Shown one piece after another: positions 25,398 through 38,477 of a DNA stretch of 64,000 nt. The notes beneath the pieces are model-generated. The model had not been told where the DNA came from and made no database searches. It saw only the letters and a program-made list of their open reading frames with translations. The DNA is from Cryptomeria japonica. Taxonomy: Eukaryota; Streptophyta; Pinopsida; Cupressales; Cupressaceae. The DNA lies in contig NC_081412.1 of NCBI RefSeq assembly GCF_030272615.1, positions 100,563,796 to 100,627,795 on the forward strand, written 5' to 3'. The number at the start of each line of letters is the position of its first letter. The stretch's first letter is position 1. The translations under genes were made by a program, and so were the position numbers.

Positions 25398-27660
25398 TGT
25401 TGGTGATGAATACTAAGAGGGGGGGGTGAATTAGTATACAAAAAATTACTAAACTCAAACACTTAAACAGTTTAGCAGTCAACCGGTGTAACAAATTTAC
25501 TACCAAACAGCAAATAAGGCATTCACCCGCAAGAGAAAAATCACCATAACACAAGAGGTTTTGACGTGGAAACCCAAATATGAAAAACCACGGTGAGTAG
25601 AAACTCACAAGTAACTATCTACATAATAGAAACTAGACCGGTTAAGGTTAGACTGGTTAAGGTAATACAATTTTCTTCACCAGAACAGATCCTATTAGGA
25701 ATCTCAATCTCTATTAGGAGATCAGTTCGATTAAAGACTACCTTGTGAGAGGATTTCGGATCCACAATTATGAACCACCTTGTTAGAGGATTTACAAAGG
25801 CTTTGCCAGGCCTACCCGGTTAAGGGTTTCAGACTTGTCGAAGATGTGAGTAATCAACAAGTGAGTGATCTAAATACTAGCACAGTATGCTTGGTTAGAT
25901 CCTTGATAGCTCATTGTTAATGCATTTCAGCATTACTTCAGTCTTCAAATCTCCACACTCTGTTTCTTTACAGAGACCTAATCTTCTTCTATGATCGCAC
26001 ATACAAAAACCTCATCAACCACCTAAAACCCTAACTTCTCATAAAACCCTAGACATGATGTCCTTATAAAGGAATCTGATTTCATGTCGATCCAATAGGA
26101 TTACATTTCAAGTTCCTAGGTTCAGTGCATCTCAACACATTTGGTAACACGACACAGAATCACTGCCAAAGTGTCAGTGGATGATAACTCATCACAAAAA
26201 ATACTGGTTGGTAACTCATCACAAAGTAATACTAGTTCATACATTTAACCGATTACCGGTTCACACATTTTACCAATTACCAGTTTGTCAAAATGAAGGC
26301 TGGGAAAAATGATAACAACCACTTTGTTCCTTCGTATCGCTTTGGGATCCTTGAACCGCTTGAGGTCTTCATACAGCTTTGGATCTTCATACCGCTTGAG
26401 ATTGGTAAACACTTTCTGCAAAACACCGATAGTCTAAAGACTATAATACATAATACCAGTTGGAACAAATACCGGTTGAGCATAACTCATACATACAAAA
26501 AGTGATCTCAAAGCAAGTGTGTGTTCATCAATGACAATCACAACATCATCATTGAAAATGCCAATAGTTGGCTTGATGTTAATTGTAATGTATTCATCAC
26601 TTGTTGTCATTGTTGAAAAACTCTCACACACATATATGTTTACATTGACTACTGGTATAACTTTAATTGGTTTACACTACCAACCGGTATGTTTAAGGTC
26701 TATCTCTAGCCGGTACTTTGTGTCAACTGGTATGTGCCTAAGAGATAACCTGTGGTAACACTAAGTCAGCATCAAAGTGAAGATAGAGTTGAAGGTGAAG
26801 ATCAAGTGGAAGATTCTAGGACAACAATTCACTAGTTTTATTCCAACCGGTATTGGCTGCTCTAACCAGTATCTGATTTTGTGATGTGTTACTAGCACCA
26901 TTTGTTTGGCGGTCATTTTTGTGATGAGTTATGTTTAAATGTCTAGATACACTACACCTAGGAAATTGTGTTCCTATGGCCGACATAATGTCTAAATGTC
27001 TATTTAAAGACATCTTAGTGAAGCATTTTATAAGAGATGAAAAAAAAGAGAACAGATATAGAAGAGGTGATCTATGCGAATACTTTTGTTCAAAAGCGAT
27101 AAGTGTTTAGATGGAGAGCAGTGTTGAATGTACTTAGAATGATTTGATCAAGCAAGTTTTGTGTTACTCAGAATAGATCAAATCTTTCTTGTTGTTTTCT
27201 AATCATTACAATAGAATAAAATCCCTAACAAGATTCATTGTACAAATCCTCTAACAAGGTGATCCATTAGTTTGGATTCTAAAATCCTCCAGCAAGGTTA
27301 CTCTTAACAGGGTAGTACTCTTAACAGGGTATAAGCTTCTAATCAAGCTTGTGATCTCTAACAAGATTCGCTCCTAGCAGAGCTCTTTGTAAGACCTTAA
27401 CCGATCAGTTTTCTATTACTGCAGATAGTTAACTTGTGAGTTCCATCTCACCGTGGTTTTTACCTATTTGGGTTTTCCACGTATAAACACTTGTGTTATG
27501 GTGGATGTTCTACTTTATGTGGATGTTGTTATTTCATTTTGTATAGCATGTATTTTGTTCAAATTCTTAGTTAAGTTCATCTACCAGTTAGTGTTTAAAG
27601 TTGTGTGTGTTTTGGTGTCACTGATTCACCCCTCCCTCTCAGTGCTTTTCAAGACCATCA
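25398..27660 (+). repeat. 3' LTR of element B, split after its sixth base
   Basis: TGTTGG at 25398-25403, then the inserted solo LTR with its second TSD copy, then CTTGATGTTAATTG from 26572 to ACCATCA at 27660. Without the insertion it is 1095 bp, against 1099 bp for the 5' LTR. Confidence 0.9.
25404..26566 (-). mobile_element. antisense solo LTR inside the 3' LTR of element B, TSD GTTGG
   Basis: Plus-strand TGATGAATACTAAG to GAAAATGCCAATA, with GTTGG at 25399-25403 and 26567-26571. The sense strand begins TATTGGCATTTTC (expected TG changed to TA) and ends with a CCCCCCCTCTTAGTATTCAT tail. It belongs to the same broad LTR group as B and C (Cys-less, CCGGT-rich, TTCCACGT box) but is a different family. 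Confidence 0.88.
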
Positions 27661-27665
27661 AGGAC

Positions 27666-28735
27666 ATCATATGCTCCTAAAGGGTCATGTGGTGTGCTAA
27701 GGGGTCACATGATGTCATTAGGTGTTATGAGGGGTCCTATGGGAGAGAGGGAGAGAGGGAGAGAGAGAGAGGGGGGATGGGAAAGTAAGGGAGATAAAGG
27801 GGGTAGGGAGAGAGAAAGAGTGGGGAGGGAGAGAAGAAGAGAGAGAGAGGAGGGGATAGGGTATGGAGAAAGGGAGAGAGGGGGAGCATGTTTGTTTGTT
27901 ATTCTTGTAAGCAATATTGGTACTTCTTTTTATATTGTAATAATGGTTCATCTTTCCACCTTACGACACTATAATGCCATCTTTCCATCTTGACCCCTTA
28001 GGACATCATATGCTCCTAAAGGGTCATGTGGTGTTATGGGGGGTCCTAAGGGAGAGGGAGGGAGAGAGAGAGAGAGACCCCTTAGGACACCACACAACCC
28101 CTTAGAGCACCACATTAGGATTATATGGTGTCGTTAAGGGTCATATTGTGTCCTAAGGGGTCATATTGTGTCCTATGACACCTTAGGACACCATATGGTG
28201 TAGTTATGGGTTGTATGGTGTCTTTAGGGGTCATATGGTATCTTGTGATCCCTTAGGAAACCATATGACCCCTTAGGTCTTTTAGGGGTCACATTGTGTC
28301 CTATGACCCCTTAGGACACCATATGACCCCTTACAACATCATAAGGTGTCATTATGGGACGTATGTTGTCCTTAGGGGTCATATGGTATCTTGTGACCAC
28401 TTAGGACACCATATGACCCCTTAGGTGTTGTTAGAGGTTATATTGTGTCCTCTTATGACCCCTTAGGTGTTGTTATGGGTCCTAATGTGTCCTACAACCC
28501 CTTATGACACCATATGACCCCTTATGACACCATATGGTTTTGTTATGGGTCGTATGGTGTTCTAAGGGGTCATATGGTGTCCTAAGACCCCTTAGGTGTC
28601 AAATTTTGTAAGTAGTATTGGCATTTATTTTTATATTGTAATAATAGTTCATCTTGCCACCTCAGGACACCGTATGACCCCTTAGGACATCATATACTCT
28701 TAAAGGGTCATGTGGTGTTATGTGGGGTCCTAAGG

Positions 28736-28833
<98 letters not shown>

Positions 28834-29170
28834 GAAAGGGAGGGAGGGAGATGGGGGAGATAGAGTAATAAAAAAGGGAGGGAGGGAGATAGGAGGAGAG
28901 GAAGAGATGTCACATGATGTCGTTAGGGGTCATATGGGGTCCTAATTGAGCCGTGCATGTGTTACAACACCATATGACCCTTTGAGATATCATACATGGT
29001 CCGAAGGGGTCATATGGCATCATTGGGGATCATGTAGGGTCATAATGGGGCCGCACATGTGTTAGATTATCATATGACCCCTTAGGACATCATATGGTCT
29101 TAAGGGGTCATATGTATGCTAAGTGGCCTTACATGATGTCATTAGGTGTTATATGGGGTCCTGAGATAGA
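27666..29170. repeat. minisatellite of the right arm
   Basis: Degenerate TTAGGACACCATATGACCCC-type units in both orientations, with CATATG palindromes, GA tracts at about 27738-27860 and 28741-28828, and TTGTAAGCAATATTGG-type units. No gene is seen. Confidence 0.8.
28741..28828. repeat. (AG)n microsatellite, 44 units
   Basis: Pure dinucleotide run, the inverted counterpart of the (CT)n tract at 5254-5381. Confidence 0.95.
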
Positions 29171-29292
29171 GAGAGAGGAATACAGTGTACAATAAGATAT
29201 CAAAAGACAATATATATAAATATGCATGTACATGTACATACACATACACATATAATACACATAAAATATCAAAAGATAATACACATACATAC

Positions 29293-29330
<38 letters not shown>

Positions 29331-30309
29331 CACACACACATTTTAAACATACACATTAATTTCTTTATGTTAGAGTATCACAGGCAGAACCACATATGCA
29401 GTATTTTCTCCTTAGAACTGTGTATGCGGTGCTTATTCAAAAGAAACCCCGTACGCAGCTTATTCAAAAGAAACCTCATATGTGCTCTTGTCTGTTTAGG
29501 CTTGTGAATAGGCTTGGATGACACAGTTGCAGTTTGGAAGTTTTATTTCCCTCCATTTCCCTCATTTTTGACATGTTTTGTTTTATCAACTCAGTTTCTC
29601 AACTTTGTCATCATCAGGTTTACACTTCATCAAGTGGGTATTTCTAAAATTGCCACCATATTTTCACCCATCTTCTGAGCTTTCTAACCATATAAGTTTT
29701 TAAAATTTTTGAACAACAATAACATATTATTATTGATTTTATTTTACCAGTGTCTCCATAGTTCTCAAAGACATACATGTACCATTTTTTTAATAACTTT
29801 TAATCTACTTATCCAAATTTTAAAAACTTTATATATTATTGTAGTGCACTTGATTCTCTACAATTTTTTTTTTTTTTTGCATTTTCTATTGTTTTGGTGC
29901 AAGTTATGCTTCACGCATGAACATGTACCTAATTTTCAGGATGTGCTTGATTGGAAAAATCATTAAAAAAAATACTAAACAAAAAATTACAAAAAAATAC
30001 ACCACTTCTAGTGCTCACTCTTAACTATCTTTGTGCCAAAGGATTTGTCAAAATACTAAATCTAACTATGACTTTTTTGATGCACACATCAGACACTATG
30101 TTATGTTTTTCAGAAAAAATCAAGGTCTGTTTTTGTGTGCAAACAATTTGACCCCCTTACTTTAATCCAATTTTGAAACAAAATACTAGTTTTGAAACTA
30201 GATTCAAAGTACTACAATCTTTGTTCTTTGAGTATCTTCATATCTTGAGTGGATGACTCTCAACTTTCTCCTCCAAGTTCAAGTTTACCTGATTTCAAAA
30301 AAAAAGTGT

Positions 30310-30354
30310 CCACTTATATCCCCCCTTTTGCACAACATCTTGGTGCACTTACCC
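30310..30354 (-). repeat. internal copy of the transposon terminus
   Basis: Inverted, it reads GGGTAAGTGCACCAAGATGT, nearly identical to the left terminus at 3600. No TSD partner to ATAT follows (next bases TCTTGC). Confidence 0.8.
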
Positions 30355-31494
30355 TCTTGCAACTTTGCATTGCATGCAACTGATGGTTTTTGCAGCAGGT
30401 GAAAAAATGCTACCATTTGAAAATGGCTCTGAGTCATCAAAAACCGAGATAGGTCATTGTAGATGAGCCTTACGTGACCCTATAGGTTCAAACAGATCAA
30501 TATCAAATCTAGCCTATCTTGCAACTTTGCATTGCATGCCACTGATAATTTTTGCAGTAGGTGAAAAAATGCTACCATTTGAAAATGGCTCTGAGTCGTC
30601 ATAAACCAAGATAGGTCATTGTAGATGAGCCCCACATGACCCTATAGGTTCAAACAGATCGATCATATGTATCTTATATTGCAAGAAACTATCTGTCAAA
30701 GTTTGATACTTTTTTGGACTCAGGGCACTTGAGAGATCGCACCAGTAGGGTATGGCTCTCGACATTCTAGTACGTTGGGAGGGACAATAGGAGCATGCTT
30801 AGCATAAACCTACCTATCCAGACATGCTCATGATGTTGGTTTGTGCCCACAATGAAACTTTGACAACATTGACAACTTTGACAACTTCGACAACAACTGA
30901 GCAACTTTTACATCTTTTATCCAAATGACCCCAAACTTTCACAAATGACTTCAAATGATCATTAATGGTCCCAAATCACCTTATTTAGATAAAACAAATG
31001 GAAAACAAGACAAAAATCCAAATTTGACCATTGTGAGCATGAGGGTGCTCTTGCACCACTCACATTAACAAATATAAACGAAAGGAATCAAAAGAATCCA
31101 GTGATCATTAACATGGATCAAATCTAACCATTACCATTGAATTTCATTTTGATTGAGATAAGGAGTTTTGTAGGGTTAATTCAATATTTTAGAAATCTTA
31201 TCAAATCATATTCCACAATTGCAATGTTTTATATCATAGATTTTTGTTGTTTATATTCATATTGTTGATTACATAGGCAGATATTCATTTAACTTTATAA
31301 TTGGGCAGCCACCAAATACACCAAATAGTTTGAGCAAAAATTAACTATATCAATTATAAATAATCATTTATATATATCAAAATGCACAATAATCAACACA
31401 ATGAACAAATTGTATATGTATCAAATATGCCTATCAATATCAATGAAATGCACAATAATGAACACAATACACATTTATTGGATCGAATATCAAC

Positions 31495-31532
<38 letters not shown>

Positions 31533-31668
31533 AAAGTCAGATATGCCAAGTCAATACAAGTTTTACAAAACTGTGGCATATGCCATGTCCAAATCAATAT
31601 ATAATAAAAATGTAGAATATATCTACATGTATTGGTCATTCAATGACCACAACTAACACTATATGATC
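30355..31668. repeat. non-coding segment with a tandem duplication of about 155 bp
   Basis: 30357-30510 and 30519-30663 are near copies, both starting CTTGCAACTTTGCATTGCAT and containing GAAAATGGCTCTGAGTC. The rest (30700-31668) is AT-rich with a short (TA)n at about 31498-31525. I see no gene. Confidence 0.75.
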
Positions 31669-34600
31669 CTATACTTGTGATGGATCATCAAAATTGAGCC
31701 TCTTTGATGCAGTACGCAGCTCTGTAGATGGCTGCACAACCACATTTCAAAATCCAAGTTAGAATCCTTTTGTAGAAAATATCTCACAATTATCAACATA
31801 ACTATACATTTAACCATAATTTCTTTGCAATTGTAATGTAGATTACCTCATCTATTGATCTAGGATCTATTGTCTTCTTTGTCTTCTCAGTCTTAGGAGT
31901 TTTCTTGAACACAAACTTCAAAGCATCCAAGTTATGGTTGAACCACGAAGGGGCCTATTGTAGATTAAATACAATTAATACAATGTACTAACATATATAG
32001 ATCAAAAACACTAAAAATCTACAATATAGAGAACAAAAGTGTACCGGAGCCTCATATGCTTCTCCAGTAGACTGAGGAGTGCTCGTCATTGATGGAGCAG
32101 TTGTGGCTATTACCTATATGAAAAATGATTAAATATTAAATACAGTTAATATAATGATAAGTATTTTAGGTTAAATACAATTAATGCAATATATAAAACA
32201 AAAGTGTACTGGAGCTTGAGATGCTTCTCCAATACATGAAGAAGGGCTCACCATTGATGAAGCAACAATGGATATTTCCTATATGAAAAATGATAAGATT
32301 ATAATTTATCACTAGTTCACATGTACATGTGCATATAATCATCAAATCAAGAAAATAAAGTAGAGATGCATACCTCTTCCCTCTCTCGATCCTCGGGCGT
32401 ATCAAGTGCATTCAACAATTCTACAAAGCCCAATGGTCATTTATATAAAACAGACAAAAAACACTAATCAATCTACAAATTCCAACTAAGATAATTTCAA
32501 CCTTTTCAAACAGTTGTACAATTAAAAATGTGTTCAATTACCTTCTTCCCACATTTAGGCATCGTCGAGGATTTCTTTCGTTGAGGAAGATGCCTAGACA
32601 CAGAGGGGGTACCCTAAAACAAAAAAAATTAACACGAGATATTAGTAGATAATATTAAACATAATTTAACAAATCTAAAATTAAATGATTTTCATAGTCC
32701 ATCAAATGAATACATAAAATAAGGTGTACAAAATATGATATCACATAGCTTTGTAGGCCAAAATCGATCACTGAGAGCATGACATCATCAATGTGGGACA
32801 TTTGGTCCCCTGTCAATGCCTACAAAACAAAAAATTGTCAAGAATTAAAGAGAGTTAGTATATCTTATAATTTTTTTTAATTCAAATTACTATTCTATTT
32901 TAACATGTCACAAAATGTATACCTCAGGTGTTGAAGTTGTAGCTACAATAATTGGGAGAAGAATATCAGATGGTGTATTAACACCTGCTGCTACATCCTG
33001 AAATGCATATTGTTTGTATCAATTTAAATCGATCTATAAATGAAAATTCATTTACAATTACAAATTTTAAGTGAGTGATAAATAAAATTTTATGAATTCA
33101 AATCAACACACCTATGTTTGTGGCTGACTAGCAAACAACATGTCCATGAATTCATCCGTCAATGCCACATCCTTAGTCATGCGGGTTTGACATCTGCTCC
33201 CGCAAATCATGCATAGATGGGATGTGGAACTATCTGCACTGGCCTCAACATTCATCCTTGTGCATATGCCTGAGCAAGTGGGACACACATGCTCAATGGC
33301 TGACCAGCGCCAATTGCCTCAGCTAATGAATCATCGTCTGAGCCAAGAGGGTGTGCTAACTGTTGGTAGTGGGCCAACATCCCTCATAGGGATTCGCGAC
33401 ATGGTTTAACAGCCTCCTGTGGATTCTATAAGTCTAGTGGTTGTATCAGACATTAACAAGTCGATCTTTTGGTGCAACGACAACCCTAGCTTGTAACAAG
33501 TGGTATCAGAGCTTGGTCACAGGTTTGAATCACGCAAGCCACGATGAGTGATGTTGGGAGGGGGATTGTTGGCAGTGGGCCAGCATCCCTCATGGGGATT
33601 CATGACGTGGTTTAATAGCCTCCTGTGGATTCTAGAAGTCTAGTGGTTGTATCGAACATTGACAGGTTGATCTTTTGGTGCAACGGCAACCCTAGCTTGT
33701 AACACTAACTATGTCCCATGTTGGATGATCGCATCAGTCAATGTTGTGGCTGCCTAAAGAGTGTGTAACTCCATCGACTCTTTTAGGGCTATTGGGACCA
33801 TCGCATGCACCTTGGGTTTGGGTGCTAGGGGGCAACAACTCGGTGGGTCTATTACCCTATGGGATCCAGGTCTATCTTGGGCAAAGCCGCCACCTCTACC
33901 ATGGAACTCTCTCATATCAAAATAATTAGGCCGCTCATTGAGGACAAACTCACAATATACTTTCCTCAAAAAATATAATGTAACCTCAAAATTATTACAA
34001 GGTGGTTCACCAAAGACCATCCACCACCTATTCCAAAAAAGATTCTTCACTGCACATTAGTACACCAATGTATGGGAAACCTCTTTTCATTAAGAGGTAA
34101 GGACTCACCAATTCTTGGATCAACACAAAGAGCACAAATTTGTGCTTTACTTATGTTTTTTCTTTTCATTGCATCATATGATAACCCATCAGCATAATAA
34201 GTGTGACACCTATCCCTATAGTTTCCCCATTTTGTATTTTGACTCAAAACTGTAGTGGCACCACTAGCCAATGTTTCTAGGCTAGTGGCAAGGGATAAAT
34301 GATGATCAAGCTCAAATGTTTTCAATCTATTAATCAGTCTAGTTATTTTAGCAGTGTTTTGCCCTAACTGATTAAGCAAATCCTCCTGTGTAGTTGTTGT
34401 ATGGTCTAAAGGAGGAGTTGGAGGTGTATCCTGAGGGTTTTGATGTGGGTTTTGTTGTGGGTTTTGAGGTGCATCTTGTTGTGGTTCTGGATTTTTCAGA
34501 ATCTTATATTGGTAACAAAAAAATTAAAAAACTAATCAAAATCAACAAATTTAAATTGAAAACGTAAATAAAATTTATCAAATGTGCAAAAATAAAAAAT

Positions 34601-34702
34601 AAAAAATGCATAACCGACCTCTTTCCATGGCATCTGGGTGTGAAAATATGTAGCCCGTGTGCAGTTTGGAACCAAAAACCCCTAAAACTCGCTCTTGGCC
34701 AT
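31669..34702 (-). pseudogene. second gene of the DNA transposon: multi-exon, unknown product, decayed
   Basis: Minus-strand exons with GT-AG borders: 34619-34702 (ATG, MAKSEF then TAG); 33112-34502 (QNPQQNPHQ-rich start, then a helical block LINRLKTFELDHHLSLATSL; one frameshift near 34050; split by the TRIM); 32923-32997; 32745-32819; 32542-32613; 32374-32420; 32210-32278; 32047-32113 region (69 nt, 32045-32113); 31847-31954; 31669-31731 (ends LNFDDPSQV and TAG). Most small exons are multiples of three (75, 75, 72, 69, 69, 108 nt), so the introns are phase 0. Exons 32210-32278 and 32045-32113 look like a tandem duplication. No known domain is recognised. By position it could be an accessory transposon protein (inference). 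Confidence 0.6.
33361..33704 (+). mobile_element. complete TRIM (miniature LTR retrotransposon), 344 bp
   Basis: Two 138-bp direct repeats at 33361-33498 and 33567-33704, both TGTTGG...TTGTAACA. The primer site TGGTATCAGAGC is at 33501-33512, a polypurine tract GGGAGGGGGAT at 33556-33566, and the TSD is CTAAC at 33356-33360 and 33705-33709. Only 68 bp lie between the LTRs, so no coding capacity is possible and any retrotransposition must use proteins of another element. It sits within the largest exon of the transposon's second gene. Confidence 0.95.
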
Positions 34703-34918
34703 GAAAGAAAAGAACACAGCCGATTGTCAAAAAAAAATATTGACATGGAACACAGTTTCATTTCCTAAAAGACCACGTACACGGTATTATTTCCTAAAGG
34801 ACCACGTACCCAGTTTTGTCGCTTTAGGATCGGACACAATGAACCTAACCACATACAAGGTTTTTTAAAATTTTAAAACCATGAACGCGGTTGTTGTTTT
34901 TTCAACTTTCTTTGGGTG

Positions 34919-34958
34919 TGTGTCCACTTTTTTGCACACTATCTTGGTGCACACACTC
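34919..34958 (-). repeat. right terminal inverted repeat of the DNA transposon
   Basis: Reverse complement begins GAGTGTGTGCACCAAGATAG and continues TGTGCAAAAAAGTGGACAC, an imperfect match to 3600-3655. It is followed by the TSD ATAT. Confidence 0.75.
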
Positions 34959-36045
34959 ATATGTGGAAAACCCAAAATAGGAAAAACCATGGAGAGTGTT
35001 AACTCTCAAGATTATATAACTAGTTATATGGTGTTTACAAAATGGGTGGCTCACTAGAAAATTATAAAAGTGGCTCACTACTAGAATGCTCATTGTAATA
35101 GGTATAAATGAACTGAGGAAAGTTGCATCTAGAAATGCATGAAATCAGTTCCAAATTAAGCTTAGATCTCAACTCACAAAACTTACAATAGATCCAGTAA
35201 AAGATATTTGTACCATTGTCCACAAACACTTGTAGAGGATCTAGTGAAGGATTACTGCAACACTTCTCTGTCAATCCAATCACTTACAGTAGATCTGGTA
35301 AAGGATTACTGCAATGTTGTTCACACTCTGACTTTGCTCCAACTACTTTTCTGTCCACAATTCGCACTCCACACACACTATGTAACCTTTATCTACTAAT
35401 TCTCACATACTCTTTTCCACACCTCTCTCTCTGCTAAGATCTTACACACATATATATACCATAAAGCTTAAACATCAGGATAATATGTCGACCAAGAACA
35501 AGTAATATGATGCTTGGAACAACACATTATCCAACAAATCCTTAATCAAAAAACATGATAACCAAGTCGGCCTCCACAAGATCTCTACACACTTCCTTTA
35601 CATAGTTCATTCATTGATGCATATACCTTAATTACCGGAATAGAACATGGGTCAATCAAACCCATAGATATAGACCTATAAGCACAACAACTCCAAACTC
35701 CATAATACAGATGCCATGCATACCACGGATATCGAACCACAAAACATGAAAGATACAACTGACATAACTAATGGCAAAACATACAACTTATACCAGGACT
35801 ATAATAAGAATAACTCAGGATTCTGGAGATGAGGATCTTCCAAAAATGACTCCAATAGATCATCTACGCCTTATTGCATCATATCTCATACTTTACTTCC
35901 AACAATACCAAAATTGCATGCATCATTTGCACATCCTATCTGCATATACCATCCGCACATATCATTCGCATATATCATCCAGACCAAACCAGATAACTGG
36001 TTTGACATCAATGAGAACAATGACAATATTCACACAAGTCTGACA
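34959..36045 (-). repeat. 5' LTR of element C, outer piece
   Basis: Continues the LTR from 3599 after the TSD copy ATAT (34959-34962). The first bases, GTGGAAAACCCAAAATAGG, match the conserved TTTTCCAC box of related LTRs. It ends CTTGTGTGA-ATATTGTC-type sequence at 36045 (minus-strand start TGTCAG). Total LTR length is about 1265 bp. Confidence 0.85.
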
Positions 36046-38462
36046 ACACTAACATGTACCATGATGTGTAATGTAATATCTCCTTCACCATTCCCATACT
36101 AAAATGATATCAATATCTAACATTCAAATCAAATGAAATATGATAGCAATAGATGTAAAAATCTCATATTGAAGGTAGATCAAACAAATCAATCATTTCC
36201 ACAACAAAGGGAATATGTCCAAATCCACAAATCATTTCCCTTACCTCTCCAAATAGGTCATTAGAACTAGATCCATAGCTCAAGACCACTTACAAGGAGG
36301 ACGATGGAAATCCATAAAACCATGCATCTTCTTCTCAACAATTTCTCAAAATTGTTATATTTAAGACTATCACACATGTTAAGATAATATACAAAATAAA
36401 GAATGCATTTGATAACCAAGTGGGAAATACCTCTCAAATCATTCACCTATCGAATAGACTAAGAGTAGGAAACAATATTGTCATGTGCATATGACATCAA
36501 GTAATTAAAACTTACAATAAATGACAATCTTCTCTTGAGTTCCATAATGGATTCACATCCACAACTAGGTGTATGCTCGGTCTTTTTGATGAAATCCTCA
36601 TCAAAGAGTAACCATATCAACACACAATACCAAAAAAACATATATCTCATAGCCTCAACCAAATCTCTCTAGTCCCCATGAGAATCCATTGATCAATCCA
36701 TGCTAACTTCAAATATAATATTGCAAAATCACGAATCTCCCAAAAAATGATACAAGACCATTGTCAAAGCTCCAAAAATAATATAAGGAACATATTATGA
36801 CATCATGATCTAACATATCCTCAAAGGAATATCATATGTTCCAAACAACATATCATAAACTGACATCTAACCAAATACTCAAGAGTCCTCCATTGTAAAC
36901 CAAGATGTCACCATCTCCAAACCACATGAAGATAACCATCCATCATTAAATGATGAATCCACATCATTTCCAAATATCCCACTAAACTGGGTAAGCAAGT
37001 TCTCTAGGCACTATGATGACTATCTCCTAATTGAATATCTTCCATGGCACCAACACTATCAAAGAACTCAACACCAAGAGCTCCTAAAGGTAAGAGTCAA
37101 ACCATGGTCTCCAAACAAGATGATACAACTGCACATCCTTTGTCAATAAAACCAAAGATGTTAAAATCTCACCGCAATCTAAAGGTAGAATCTAAGGGCT
37201 CCACATGACACCAACAACCATTGCAAAATATCATCCATCTTCTAATCAAATATTGTCCATGACTCACTATATACTACAACAACAATAGCTTAGAACCAAA
37301 CTCTTGAAAGAAAGAATCTATAGAATATATTATTTAACTAGCATAAAGCTCTTGCTAAAATTGATGCCAAGTTATTCATGTCATCATAAAAACTCAAAAC
37401 TCCACTAAAAATGAATAGATCTGCACCATAATCCACTTCTATGATTCGAATGAACAATTATATCAAGTACTCCCAAAAATTCCTTTTCTCATTGTAATTA
37501 ACATACCAATGCAATAATGATGGCTAACAATAAGGCCTACTAAACTGAATCCTCATCAAATAATTTAAAGATCAAGACATATGCAATATATCAAAGAATA
37601 GATACATAGTCAGTTCTCCAATCTCAAATAACTGAAAGATTCAACCCCACATCAATATCATGCATAATATAGATTATCAGACATAACATGTGGATCTCAA
37701 AGACTCAAACACTAGATCTGATTTGCCAAAAAATCCCACATAGGAGTAACCATAGATCAATAAGAACCATCCAAGTAGTCATAAAAACTTGTAATTGTCT
37801 TCATCCAAAACACCCTAAATACACTCTTATCACATACCTACATACCACATATTTTGGTTAACATGTAAAACTTGTAAAACCATCAGTGTAAACTTGAAAT
37901 CAACTTAAAAATCCAGACATTCACATCATACATTTCATATAAACAATAGATTAAGCACAAATCTACAAATTGATAGCTGAAAACAAGAGAAACTACAACC
38001 CAATAGGTAAACCAAGTTGTCCACAAACTTAAAACATATGAAACATAATAACTTCACAAAGAGGTTAGTGGCTTATCTTCCAATGATTTTGTGTAACCAA
38101 TGGCTAAATGAACCCAACATAAGCACTCCAATCTATAGTCCAAATAGCCAATGTTTCTCACATGAACAACAAGGAACAAAATCACCAAATAAGAGGATAC
38201 TCACATATTATTAAATAAGAGCTCCAATTTACCAAACCATAACCAACTCCATGTAGATCCACAATCATGAGCTTCCAATGCCCAACATAGATCACATCTA
38301 TAATATCCATGGCTTCCAAAATTATAAATTTGTAAAACAAATTTAACTTGAAAAACATTCATTGTTGCCCCATAAGCCTTCCAACAACCTTTAATTTCTT
38401 CTACCAATTTCCCACAATCTTCCCAAGCTAATAATAAAAAATAGAGGAACCAGATAACCATT

Positions 38463-38475
38463 AGCTCTAATACCA
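38463..38475 (-). other. primer-binding site of element F (tRNA-Met-like)
   Basis: On the minus strand it reads TGGTATTAGAGCT, 2 nt after the LTR end TCAAACA, as in element D (TGGTATTAGAGC). Confidence 0.75.
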
Positions 38476-38477
38476 AA

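Larger units (their letters stand above)
19088..27660 (+). mobile_element. LTR retrotransposon B, complete, gag + ORF2 without pol, 3' LTR split by a solo LTR
   Basis: 5' LTR 19088-20186, primer site 20189-20201, ORF1 20249-21544, ORF2 21994-25128, polypurine tract 25386-25397, 3' LTR 25398-25403 plus 26572-27660. The TSD is AGGAC at 19083-19087 and 27661-27665. Internal length is about 5.2 kb and no pol domain is seen. The layout is the same as element A, although LTR and protein sequences have diverged clearly. Confidence 0.92.
16775..30354. repeat. right inverted arm of the DNA transposon (about 3.8 kb without insertions)
   Basis: Inverted copy of the left arm: inner segment 16775-17057, GA tracts 17070-17355, minisatellite with ATATTGTAATAATGGTTCATC units, (AG)n at 28741-28828, TG/TA tract about 29200-29345, the 29345-30300 segment and a terminus at 30354 (GGTGCACTTACCC). 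It is interrupted by the solo LTR at 17870-19036 and by element B. The base after 30354 does not continue the LTR of C, so this is not the outer insertion boundary. Confidence 0.75.

Noticed and set aside
25404-26566. Reading this segment as an antisense part of element B
   Set aside because: Clean TSD GTTGG and TG/CA-like ends show a separate insertion, and its sequence differs from the B LTR.
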